NCBI GenBank assembly: GCA_013373325.1
Contig: JABXIA010000012.1
Span: 1-64,000, forward strand
Direction: 5' to 3'
DNA length: 64,000 nucleotides
Source of the DNA: Paracoccaceae bacterium
Lineage (GTDB): Bacteria > Pseudomonadota > Alphaproteobacteria > Rhodobacterales > Rhodobacteraceae
Shown: positions 27,682-36,496 of the stretch, piece after piece
Layout: the number at the start of each line of letters is the position of its first letter
How positions within the stretch are numbered: position 1 is the stretch's first letter
Position numbers and translations under genes: made by a program
The notes under the pieces: generated by a model
The model's database searches: none
The model's input: only the letters and a program-made list of their open reading frames with translations
Told to the model about the DNA's origin: nothing

Positions 27682-29256
27682 TTATGTTACATCGTAGAAT
27701 GTATTTCCGGCGACAAAGCCGTCGAGGCCTGCAGAGCGGGCGTAATGGCAGAGATCACTGGTCTTGTTGATGAAGCCGGCCTCCGGGAAATTCAGCGAGG
27801 TATTGCACAGCACACCGGTCCCCGACAGCGCCTTGAAGGCGGTCAGCAGATCGTGGAACGCCGGGTTCTGGCTGCGGCTGACGGTTTGCAGCCGGGCCGA
27901 GCCGTCGGCATGGGTGACCGCCTGCAGCCGCGGGTCGGTAACCTGGTGGAAATCCAGCATATGCGGCGCGGGCAGCGGGCCGCTGAAATGCCGCGCGGCG
28001 TCCTCTTCCAGGCAGGCGGGGGCCACCGGGCTGTCGTCAGTGCGGCCCTTGATGCGGTTCAGCCGCACCCGCATGGACGCCTCGAAGGGGGCGGCCAGGA
28101 TCGAGCGGTTGCCAAGGGCGCGCGGGCCGATTTCGCAATTGCCGCGGGCCCAGCCAATGACCTTGCCCTCCAGAAGCGCCTGCGCCACGGTCTCCAGCTT
28201 CAGCTCTTCCATCCGGGCGCCGTTCAGCGCCCCGTTCATCGCCGCCCGGTCGTCCAGGAAAGGCTGGCCGCAATAGACGCTCCAGTCCAGCTTGGCGCGG
28301 CCGGTGAAATGGCGCATGGCATCCGCCGCCGTGCCGATGGCGCAGCCGGAATCGCCGGTGCAGGGCGGCACAAAAACCTCCCGGAACAGCCCGCATTCGC
28401 GCCAGCGGCTGTTCCAGCCGCAGTTGAGGCCGCAGCCGCCGGAAATCAGCAGCGGATAGCCCTTGGTGAGGGTATGTGCCGCGAAATCGTGAAACCGGCG
28501 GAACAGCGCATCCTGCAGTTTCACCGCCATGTCGCGCAGCGCCTGGCTTTGGATGCCGGCATTGCAGAGCGGCGAGGCGGCCAGCCGCACCTTGTCCAGC
28601 GCCTGCTCCAGCGGCGCCTCCAGCAGATGGGTGATCAGTGCTTGTTCCTGCGTATCCGCCGCACCGTTGCGGCCCAGGGCGGCGGCGGCCATCAGCCGCC
28701 CCGGATCCCGCTGCCGCCCCTGGCCGGGCGGCAGCTGAAAGGCGGGATCCGCCAGCCCGTAGAGGGCGGCGTAGCGGGCGCCGGGCGCCTCCATCACCCG
28801 GCCCAGATGGCGGATCTCCAGATCCGCGGTGATCTCGTAGAAATCCCCCAGCACGCCTTCCCAGACCAGCACGTAGCAGGGCTCGCCCTGCGGGAAGGGC
28901 GACAGCGCATAGGCGCTCCAGATATGGGCGCGCTCATGGGTGGAGGAATAATAGTCCAGCGTCTTGCCGAAGAAGGTCTTCTTGCCGATCCGCTCGGAGC
29001 CCGGCCCGGTGCCGAAATAGCCGGCTCCGGCGGTGGTGGCATGGGTGCTGCCGGTGCCGGACCAGCCGCTGAGCGCCAGCACGTCGGGCAGCTCCTTGAA
29101 CCAGAGGCCCGCGTCGATGAAGGTGTCCGGGGTGACCGGCGCGGCGCGCGGGTGGCTGTCCTTTTCCGCCTCATAGGAAAACAGCAGCTGGCCGCGGGCG
29201 GCGTCCACCCCGGCAACGGTGCCGTCATGACCGGATTTGAATGACAGGATCTTCAT
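27682..29256 (-). CDS. Divergent NodU/CmcH-family carbamoyltransferase
   Basis: 524 aa; MKILSFKSGHDGTVAGVD; THERAHIWSAY (HxxxH); CTGDSGCAIGTAADA; CEIGPRALGNRSILAAP; LCNTSLNFPEAGF. Confidence 0.85.
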   Translation of the reverse strand: MKILSFKSGHDGTVAGVDAARGQLLFSYEAEKDSHPRAAPVTPDTFIDAGLWFKELPDVLALSGWSGTGSTHATTAGAGYFGTGPGSERIGKKTFFGKTLDYYSSTHERAHIWSAYALSPFPQGEPCYVLVWEGVLGDFYEITADLEIRHLGRVMEAPGARYAALYGLADPAFQLPPGQGRQRDPGRLMAAAALGRNGAADTQEQALITHLLEAPLEQALDKVRLAASPLCNAGIQSQALRDMAVKLQDALFRRFHDFAAHTLTKGYPLLISGGCGLNCGWNSRWRECGLFREVFVPPCTGDSGCAIGTAADAMRHFTGRAKLDWSVYCGQPFLDDRAAMNGALNGARMEELKLETVAQALLEGKVIGWARGNCEIGPRALGNRSILAAPFEASMRVRLNRIKGRTDDSPVAPACLEEDAARHFSGPLPAPHMLDFHQVTDPRLQAVTHADGSARLQTVSRSQNPAFHDLLTAFKALSGTGVLCNTSLNFPEAGFINKTSDLCHYARSAGLDGFVAGNTFYDVT

Positions 29257-30608
29257 GGCCGGTTTCCCTTTCCCTGCCGGGCGGCCTTGTCCGTTCCGGC
29301 ACCCATCTCGCGGGCAATGATCTGCGCTGCCAGTTCCGCGCCCGCGGCGCTGAAATGCGCATCCGGTGCATAAAGCGCCCGGGGATCGGGGCTGGCTTCG
29401 AATCCCTCGGTGAGATCGATCACCTGCAGCCCGGCCTCCGCCGCGGCGGCCTGCACGGCCCGGCGCAGCGGGTCATGCACGAAATCATGCCGCAGCAGCC
29501 CGTGAAACCGCTCCACCATCGGAATGAACACGACCACCAGCTCGCCCTCCCACTGGGCCGTGATCTCTGCGGCGCGCTGCAGCACCGCATCATAGAGCGG
29601 CATCGGCTGCGCCGCCTGCGGGTAATGCAGCCCGAACACGGCCGCGGTTTTCTGCAGCGCCAGGAAATTGCGCAGGATCTTCTGGCGGCTGGCATATTCC
29701 AGCAGTGCCGGGCCGCTCTGCTGCCACCAGCCGCGGAGCACCTGTTCCACTCCCGCCTGGCGGGCCGGGCGGCCGGGCGGGCCGAAGCGGGCGCCTTCTT
29801 CCAATGCTTCGGCCAGCCAGGGCAGGGCGGCTTCGCGCTCCAGGTTTGTCCAGTCGTTGCCGGCAAAGAAGGCCATCACCGTGCGCTGCGGCTTCAGCAC
29901 TGGCCCGTAGCGGCCCAGCACTGCCAGCTCGTAGAGCGGCCCGGCCCCGCGCGAACCGGTATTGACCAGGCCGGGAAAGTGCAGCCGCAGGCGGCTGGCC
30001 AGGTCCTCGCCGTCGGGCAGGCACATGCCCTCGGCAAAGGAATCGCCCAGCAGCAGCAGGCTGGCCTGCTGCTGCCGGGCGCTGCCGGCAGCCGGGTTGC
30101 GGAAGCCGAAGCGGCCCGCTTGGTAGATGACCGGCCCGTCCTTGCGGCCGCACAGGTACACCGGCGCGCCGGGGGTGCCTTCCAGCACCGCCTGCGCCAG
30201 CCGTTCGGTGCCCAGTTCGCCGTTCAGCGCCTTGAAAGTATAGGCCGGCGGCAGGCTGCGCTGATAGGGGCTGCTGTCCCCGGGCGCACCGCCCTGATCC
30301 AGCATCGCAGCCTGGGCAGGCAGATAGCGCAGGGTCAGCCAGGCCTCGAACAGGAACAGCGCCGCCAGCACCGAAACCGTGGTGAGCCCGGTCATCAGCC
30401 GGGCAGCGGCAGGCAGCAGGAAGGCGGCGGCGGCGAGAACGAGCGCCAGCGCGCCCGGGGCTGCCACATAGCGCAGGAAGCGGGGCAGCCCGGAGGAGAA
30501 CTGATCCGGATGCAGCAGCGCATAGGCGGCAATGGCCAGGAAATAGACCGCCGGGATCAGGCACAGCAGCCGTCCGGCGCCCCCCTGTCCTGCGGATCCC
30601 TGTGCCAT
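29253..30608 (-). CDS. Membrane protein with C-terminal SGNH-hydrolase-like domain
   Basis: N-terminal hydrophobic segments; LLLLGDSFAEGMCLPDGEDL; ALYAPDAHFSAAGAELAAQ. Confidence 0.78.
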   Translation of the reverse strand: MAQGSAGQGGAGRLLCLIPAVYFLAIAAYALLHPDQFSSGLPRFLRYVAAPGALALVLAAAAFLLPAAARLMTGLTTVSVLAALFLFEAWLTLRYLPAQAAMLDQGGAPGDSSPYQRSLPPAYTFKALNGELGTERLAQAVLEGTPGAPVYLCGRKDGPVIYQAGRFGFRNPAAGSARQQQASLLLLGDSFAEGMCLPDGEDLASRLRLHFPGLVNTGSRGAGPLYELAVLGRYGPVLKPQRTVMAFFAGNDWTNLEREAALPWLAEALEEGARFGPPGRPARQAGVEQVLRGWWQQSGPALLEYASRQKILRNFLALQKTAAVFGLHYPQAAQPMPLYDAVLQRAAEITAQWEGELVVVFIPMVERFHGLLRHDFVHDPLRRAVQAAAAEAGLQVIDLTEGFEASPDPRALYAPDAHFSAAGAELAAQIIAREMGAGTDKAARQGKGNRP

Positions 30609-30657
30609 GCTGCGTCTCCTTGCCTGGCGGTGATGGGCTTGCCGGCGCCGGTGCCGG

Positions 30658-32493
30658 TCAGTCCAGTTCGTATTTGGTTTCGTAATTCTCCCGCAGGCCC
30701 GGATCCTGGTCCTCCTTGCGCAGCAGGCAGTTGCCCGCGGCCAGCAGGTCCATTTCGGTGCCCATGAAGCAGTGGAAGGCGTCTTCGGGGGTGCAGACGA
30801 TCGGCTCGCCGCGCACGTTGAAGGAGGTGTTGACCACCAGCGGGCAGCCGGTGAGCGCCTTGAAACGCGAAATCAGCGCATGGTAGTCCGGGTTGGTCTC
30901 CGCATGCACCGTCTGCACCCGGGCGGAATAGTCCACATGGGTCACCGCCGGGATCTCCGAGCGCGCCACGTTCAGCTTGTCGATGCCGAACAGCGCCTCC
31001 TCCTCGGCGCTCATCTGCCGCCGCCGCCCGGGCTGCACCCCGGCCACCAGCAGCATGTAAGGGCTGCAGCTGTCCAGTTCGAACCAGCTGCCTGCGTCCT
31101 CGGCCAGAACCGAGGGCGCAAACGGGCGGAAGCTTTCGCGGTACTTGACCTTGAGGTTCAGGATCTTCTGCATCGAAGGCGAGCGCGGATCGCCCAGGAT
31201 CGAGCGGCCGCCAAGCGCCCGCGGCCCGAATTCCATCCGCCCCTGGAACCAGCCCACCGCCTTGCCCTCGGCCAGCGCCTGGGCCGTCAGGCCGGTCAGC
31301 TCGTCCTTGCTGTGGGTGGTGAAGCGGGCGCCGGCGGCGCTGAGCCCGTCCGCCACTTCGCTGTCGGCAAACTGCGGCCCCAGATAGGCGCCGCGCATGG
31401 CGTCACCGCCATTGACCCGGCGCGGCTGCTGCAGTTCCTGGTGCCAGGCGGCATAGGCGGCCCCCAGGGCGCCGCCGGCATCACCTGCCGCGGGCTGCAC
31501 CCAGAGGTTTTCAAAGGCGCCGTCGCGCAGGATCCTGCCGTTGGCGACGCAATTGAGCGCCACCCCGCCGGCCATGCAGAGATTGGGAATGCCGTATTCC
31601 TGCGCCAGGCTGCGGGTCATCCGCAGCACGATCTCCTCGGTCACCTTCTGGATCGAGGCGGCCACATCCATGTGAAACTGGGTCAGCGGATCGGTTTCCG
31701 GCTTGCGCACCGGCGCGCCGAACAGTTTTTCCAGCGCCGGCGCGGTCATGGTGAGGCCGGAGATGTAGTTGAAATAGGCCTGGTTCAGCCGGAACGACCC
31801 GTCCGCCTTGAGATCGACCAGATGATCGAGGATCAGCTCATAGAACCGCGGCTCGCCATAGGGGGCCAGCCCCATCAGCTTGTATTCGCCGGAGTTCACC
31901 TTGAAGCCGGTGTAATAGGTGAAGGCGGAATAGAGCAGCCCCAGCGAATGCGGGAAATGCAGCTCCTTCACCATCTTCAGATCATGGCCGCGGCCGATGG
32001 CGACGGTGGTGGTGGCCCATTCGCCGACCCCGTCCAGCGTCAGCACCACCGCCTCCTCGAAAGGCGAGGGGTAAAAGGCGCTGGCGGCGTGGCTCATGTG
32101 GTGTTCGGCAAACAGCAGCTTTTCAGCGCTGAACCCGGCATCGCAGCGGCGCAGCTCCTTGGTCAGCAGATCCTTCAGGAACAGCTTCTCGCGCAGCCAG
32201 ACCGGCATCGCCATGCGGAAGGAATTGAACCCCTTCGGCGCCACCGCCAGATAGGTTTCCAGCAGCCGTTCGAACTTCAGGAACGGCTTGTCGTAGAACA
32301 CCGCGTGATCCACCTGGTCCAGGGTGATGCCCGCCTCCTCCAGCACATAGGCAATGGCATGGGCGGGAAAGCCCGGGTCATGCTTGCGGCGGGTGAAGCG
32401 CTCCTCCTGGGCAGCGGCAACAATCCCGCCGTCGCGCAGCAGCGCCGCTGCACTGTCATGATAGAGTGCCGAAATCCCCAGCAGATAGGTCAT
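30658..32493 (-). CDS. NodU/CmcH-family carbamoyltransferase
   Basis: 611 aa; MTYLLGISALYHDSAAALLRDG; EHHMSHAASAFYPSPFEEAVVLTLDGVGEW; GGVALNCVANGR; EFGPRALGGRSILGDPR; VVNTSFNVRGEPIVCTPEDAF. Confidence 0.95.
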   Translation of the reverse strand: MTYLLGISALYHDSAAALLRDGGIVAAAQEERFTRRKHDPGFPAHAIAYVLEEAGITLDQVDHAVFYDKPFLKFERLLETYLAVAPKGFNSFRMAMPVWLREKLFLKDLLTKELRRCDAGFSAEKLLFAEHHMSHAASAFYPSPFEEAVVLTLDGVGEWATTTVAIGRGHDLKMVKELHFPHSLGLLYSAFTYYTGFKVNSGEYKLMGLAPYGEPRFYELILDHLVDLKADGSFRLNQAYFNYISGLTMTAPALEKLFGAPVRKPETDPLTQFHMDVAASIQKVTEEIVLRMTRSLAQEYGIPNLCMAGGVALNCVANGRILRDGAFENLWVQPAAGDAGGALGAAYAAWHQELQQPRRVNGGDAMRGAYLGPQFADSEVADGLSAAGARFTTHSKDELTGLTAQALAEGKAVGWFQGRMEFGPRALGGRSILGDPRSPSMQKILNLKVKYRESFRPFAPSVLAEDAGSWFELDSCSPYMLLVAGVQPGRRRQMSAEEEALFGIDKLNVARSEIPAVTHVDYSARVQTVHAETNPDYHALISRFKALTGCPLVVNTSFNVRGEPIVCTPEDAFHCFMGTEMDLLAAGNCLLRKEDQDPGLRENYETKYELD

Positions 32494-32497
32494 GGGA

Positions 32498-32647
32498 TCA
32501 GAACAGCGTGTAGATGAAGGGCGCCACCGCGGAGCCCTGGCTGAGCACGATCAGCGCGCCGAACAGGCTCAGCACGATCAGGATCGGCAGCAGCCAGAAT
32601 TTCTTGCGCTGCCGCAGGAACAGCCAGATCTCGGACACAAATGACAT
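32498..32647 (-). CDS. DUF5989/SxtK-like small membrane protein (49 aa; not in supplied ORF track)
   Basis: Hand translation: MSFVSEIWLFLRQRKKFWLLPILIVLSLFGALIVLSQGSAVAPFIYTLF*; single TM; sits between SxtJ-like and carbamoyltransferase genes. Confidence 0.85.
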   Translation of the reverse strand: MSFVSEIWLFLRQRKKFWLLPILIVLSLFGALIVLSQGSAVAPFIYTLF

Positions 32648-32678
32648 GGATAAGGCTCCCCCCGTTTACCCATAACCG

Positions 32679-33083
32679 TTAAAACTGGCGCTTCATGCTG
32701 TTCGGCGGCGCCTCTCTCTCGATCCAGTAGCTTTCGGCCTCCGGCTCCAGCTTGAGCGCCAGCAGGTCCTTGCCCCGCAGCCGCAGCAGCAGGCCCATCG
32801 GCACAAAGGCAGCCAGAAAGGTCAGCGCCATGACCAGCGGCGCAACAATGGCGCCGAGAAACATGCCGAACCTGAACCACAGCCGGTTCGGGCCGCGCAG
32901 CACCGCCGGCGCCGCAAAGGCCAGGATCAGAAACACCGCCGCGATCAGCAGAAACAGCAGCCGGACGCTGCCGCCGGACAGCAGCGGCCACAGGCCGATC
33001 AGCCCGGAAACCACCGCAAAAACGATACCAAAACCGCGCTCGGAACCGTTCTGAACCGGCACATTGGCGTGAAAATCGGCCAT
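32679..33083 (-). CDS. SxtJ-family small membrane protein
   Basis: MADFHANVPVQNGSERGFGIVFAVVSGLIGLWPLL...LKLEPEAESYWIERE; upstream of DUF5989-like gene and carbamoyltransferase. Confidence 0.8.
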   Translation of the reverse strand: MADFHANVPVQNGSERGFGIVFAVVSGLIGLWPLLSGGSVRLLFLLIAAVFLILAFAAPAVLRGPNRLWFRFGMFLGAIVAPLVMALTFLAAFVPMGLLLRLRGKDLLALKLEPEAESYWIEREAPPNSMKRQF

Positions 33084-33239
33084 ACCCCCGACCACCTGAA
33101 AACCCTAGCCACCTACAACATAGAAGGGTCCGGCGGGACAGCAAGTTTTCAGCTTCGGGCCAGGCTGGCGCTCCTGGGCAGCAGCGCGGGCGCGCACGGG
33201 CGGGGACCGCTTCAAACCGGCCGCAGGCGGCAATGCCGG

Positions 33240-34337
33240 TCACACTGCACAGGGCAGGGCCTCCCCGTTCAGCACCGCATCAAAGGCGGCAGCGACGGCG
33301 GGCAGGGCGTAACGCTCTTCCACCCGCGCCCGCGCCTGCTGCGCCGCAGCGGCGTAGCGCTCCGGGCTCCAGCCCGCCATCTCCACCATTGCGGCCGCCA
33401 GCGCCGCCGGATCGCGCGGCGGCACCACCAGCCCGGCCGGGCCGGCCACCGCGGCGGCATCGCCGGTGTCGGTGGTGACCACCGGGCGGCAATGGCTCAT
33501 CGCCTCGGCCAGCACATTCGGAAACCCCTCGGTGCGCGAGGACAGCACCAGCGCACCGATGCGGCGGTAGAACCCGTCCATATCCGCCAGCTCGCCGCAG
33601 AGTTCGATCCGCTCCGGCGGCAGGCCGCTCTGCGCCAGCAGATGGCGGATCTGCGGATTGCCGGCCTCCACATCCTCGCCCGCTGCCGCAAAGCGCAGCT
33701 CCGGGCAGCGCTGCAGGGCAAGGGCGGCGGCGGCAAAGAAGCAGCCATGATCCTTTTGCGGGTGAAGCCGCGCCGCGATGCCGAAGACCCGGGCCGGGCC
33801 GGGCTGCGGCTGCGCGGGCGGCAGCACAAAGCCGTTCGGAATCATCAGCGCCCGGCCGGACGCAAACCCGTAGGCACCGTGCTGTTCCAGGGCGCGCTGC
33901 GAATTGTAGATGATGCCGGCCGCCTGCCCCGACAGGCTGCACGACAGGCGCACCGCGGCGCGGGTGCTGCGGCTGAGCGCCGCCGGATCGTCCAGCGCCT
34001 GGCGCACCGTCCAGTAAAGCGGCACCCGGGTGCCCGCCAGCCGCGCCGCCAGGGCGCCAATGGCCATGGCGTGGTACATCCAGCACAGGATGGCGCGCGG
34101 GCGGCGGCGGCGGATCAGCTGCGCCAGCTGCCAGACGGCCCCCGGCATCGCCAGCGCCGAGCGCGCACCCAGCGGCGCGTAAGCGACATTGGGATTATCC
34201 GCCAGCGCAATGTTGCGCGGCGAGGCCTCGGTCAGCGGCACCACCAGCACGGGCTCCCGGCTCTGCGCCAGCAGCCGCGCCAGCATGGTCTGGGCACCGC
34301 CATGAGAGGCAAAGCTGGTGATCACATGCAGGATCAT
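33240..34337 (-). CDS. Family-4 glycosyltransferase
   Basis: MILHVITSFASHGGAQTMLARLL; IAARLHPQKDHGCFFAAAA; SSRTEGFPNVLAEAMSHCRPVVTTDTGD. Confidence 0.9.
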   Translation of the reverse strand: MILHVITSFASHGGAQTMLARLLAQSREPVLVVPLTEASPRNIALADNPNVAYAPLGARSALAMPGAVWQLAQLIRRRRPRAILCWMYHAMAIGALAARLAGTRVPLYWTVRQALDDPAALSRSTRAAVRLSCSLSGQAAGIIYNSQRALEQHGAYGFASGRALMIPNGFVLPPAQPQPGPARVFGIAARLHPQKDHGCFFAAAALALQRCPELRFAAAGEDVEAGNPQIRHLLAQSGLPPERIELCGELADMDGFYRRIGALVLSSRTEGFPNVLAEAMSHCRPVVTTDTGDAAAVAGPAGLVVPPRDPAALAAAMVEMAGWSPERYAAAAQQARARVEERYALPAVAAAFDAVLNGEALPCAV

Positions 34338-35182
34338 GCCCGGTAGGCCTCCCCTGCGCCCGGGGCGCAGCTCCAGGCGCTCAGATCGCAGCCCATCAGC
34401 TGCTGCAGCCGGGCCGTATCGCTGCGGTAGAAAGCGCGCATTTCGGCCGCCAGCGCCGCGGGCAGCGGCGGATAATCCACCGGCCGGGCCACTGCGGCCC
34501 GGATCTGGCGCAGCGGTATGCGGTGACGGATCCGGTCCAGCCAGGGCCGCGCCGGGCTCAGCAGCTGCCGCAGCCGCAGCGGCACCACCGGCGTGTTGCG
34601 GTCCTTGACCCTTCCGGCAGGCGGTGCCGGCAGGGCGCTGCGGCATCCGATATGGGCTGCCAGCCGGGCCAGCTGCACCTGCGGATGGCGCACCGTTTCC
34701 TCATAGAGCAGCAGCAGGATCCGGCGGCGCGGAAACAGCTCCAGGAAACGGCTCAGATGCCGGCCGTAAAGCCCGTCCTGCAGGAAGCGCCCGGCGGCCG
34801 CGCGCTGCGGGTCCAGCCAGCGGATGATATCCCGGTCCGCCTCGCCGCGGCGCAGCAGCATGCAGTAGTCGGAATAGGCGCGCGCCACCGGGTCGCGCAG
34901 CTGCACCGCCAGCCGCACTTGCGGGCAGGCAGCATGGATCCGCGCGGCAGCCTCCGGCACGGTCAGATAGGTGTTGGACTTCTCCCCCGTGAGCTGCCCC
35001 GGCCCCCGCGGCGGGAATTGCGCCGCATACCAGTCCGGGCCGCGGCGGAATTCCCGCGAGAAGTAATGCAGCTCTGGATCCGGCATCACGATCTCCGGGC
35101 TCTGCTGCAGTGCCCGCTGCAGCCAGGTGGTGGCGCATTTGGCGCCGCCTATGATCAGGAAATCGGGGCCCGTCTCAGGCAT
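34334..35182 (-). CDS. Sulfotransferase
   Basis: MPETGPDFLIIGGAKCATTWLQRALQQSPEI (PAPS-binding loop); LRDPVARAYSDYCMLLRRGE. Confidence 0.88.
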   Translation of the reverse strand: MPETGPDFLIIGGAKCATTWLQRALQQSPEIVMPDPELHYFSREFRRGPDWYAAQFPPRGPGQLTGEKSNTYLTVPEAAARIHAACPQVRLAVQLRDPVARAYSDYCMLLRRGEADRDIIRWLDPQRAAAGRFLQDGLYGRHLSRFLELFPRRRILLLLYEETVRHPQVQLARLAAHIGCRSALPAPPAGRVKDRNTPVVPLRLRQLLSPARPWLDRIRHRIPLRQIRAAVARPVDYPPLPAALAAEMRAFYRSDTARLQQLMGCDLSAWSCAPGAGEAYRA

Positions 35183-36365
35183 TGGCCAGCCCCCCGGGCG
35201 GCACCAGCGGCAGCAAGCGCCGGTAGACTTCGCAGACCTCCGCCACATGGCGGCCGGTGCCGTATTGCGCCAGTGCCTCCTTGCGGGCGGCGGCGGTGAG
35301 CCGCGCCTGCAGTGCCGGATCTGCCGCCAGCCGCGCAACGGGCGCCGCAAAGGCGGCCGGATCCTGCGGATCAACCAGGAACCCGGTGCAGCCATCGGTG
35401 ACCGCTTCGGGGTTGCCGCCGTGGCGGGTGGCGATGACCGGCGTGCCCAGGAACATCGCCTCGATCAGGGTGCGTCCGAAAGGCTCGTTCAGCGCCGTGA
35501 CCAGCAGCGCATCGAGCCCCGCCATGCAGGCCGCGATATCGCGGCGGAACCCCATCAGGTGGATCTGCGCACCCAGGCCCAGGGCTTCGGCGCGGGCCCT
35601 GCAGGCGGCATCCAGCCGCTGTTCCGGCTGTTCGGGGCGGCCGAACAGCAGCCCGTGCACCGGGCGCTGCGGCAGCGCCTCCTGCACCGCCCGCACCGCC
35701 TCGACGAAATGCAGCGGCCGCTTGCGGGTGTTCAGATTGCCGGCATAGCCCAGCAGCAGCGCGTCCGGCGGCAGCCCCAGCGCCTGCAGCAGCATGGCGC
35801 GGGAGGCGCTGCGCTCCGGCACCGGCTGCGGAACATCGAAGGGGCTGCGCACCACCGACAGTTTGTGCGCCACCGGGCACAGCGGCCGCGCCGGCTTGGA
35901 AAAATGCGAGACGCTGATGATATGGCCGGCAAACAGCGGTGCCAGCATGTTGACGCCAAAGGCCTGCGGATCCTGGCGGTGATGCCACAGGAGCCTGCAG
36001 CCTTCCCGCCGTGCCGGCAGCATCCAGTTGACGTGCATGCGGCCCTCGTTGGTGTGCACGATATCCGGGCGGACCCGCCGCAGCACCGCCCGCAGAGCCG
36101 GGCAGCTGCGCCGGAAATAGGCCAGCACCCCGGCATCCCCCGGCCGCCGGTTGCGCCGCGCGCCCAGCAGCGGCACATCCTCCAGCACCTCCACCGCCAG
36201 CCCCAGGCTGCGGGCATAGGCACCGGGGGCGCCTTCCGCCTGATGCAGCAGCACATGCGGCTGGTAACGGCTGCGGTCCAGCGACGCGGCCAGTTTCAGC
36301 GCCGAAACATGGCTGCCGCCCAGCACCGTATCACCCGCAAAGGGAAACAGAACCCTGACCGCCAC
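35175..36365 (-). CDS. Family-4 glycosyltransferase
   Basis: GTG start VAVRVLFPFAGDTVLGGSHVSALKLAASL; GYAGNLNTRKRPLHFVEAV; NEPFGRTLIEAMFLGTPVIATRHGG. Confidence 0.88.
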   Translation of the reverse strand: MAVRVLFPFAGDTVLGGSHVSALKLAASLDRSRYQPHVLLHQAEGAPGAYARSLGLAVEVLEDVPLLGARRNRRPGDAGVLAYFRRSCPALRAVLRRVRPDIVHTNEGRMHVNWMLPARREGCRLLWHHRQDPQAFGVNMLAPLFAGHIISVSHFSKPARPLCPVAHKLSVVRSPFDVPQPVPERSASRAMLLQALGLPPDALLLGYAGNLNTRKRPLHFVEAVRAVQEALPQRPVHGLLFGRPEQPEQRLDAACRARAEALGLGAQIHLMGFRRDIAACMAGLDALLVTALNEPFGRTLIEAMFLGTPVIATRHGGNPEAVTDGCTGFLVDPQDPAAFAAPVARLAADPALQARLTAAARKEALAQYGTGRHVAEVCEVYRRLLPLVPPGGLANA

Positions 36366-36496
36366 GAAACACCTCCGATGCTCCTGCCGCACTGCCCTCC
36401 GGGCCTGCAGGCGGAGCCAAACTCATCAACCGCAATCAAAACCTAAGTGTAATCCGGTCCGCCCCCCCGTCCAGCTTGCCTCCCGGCCCAAGGCAC

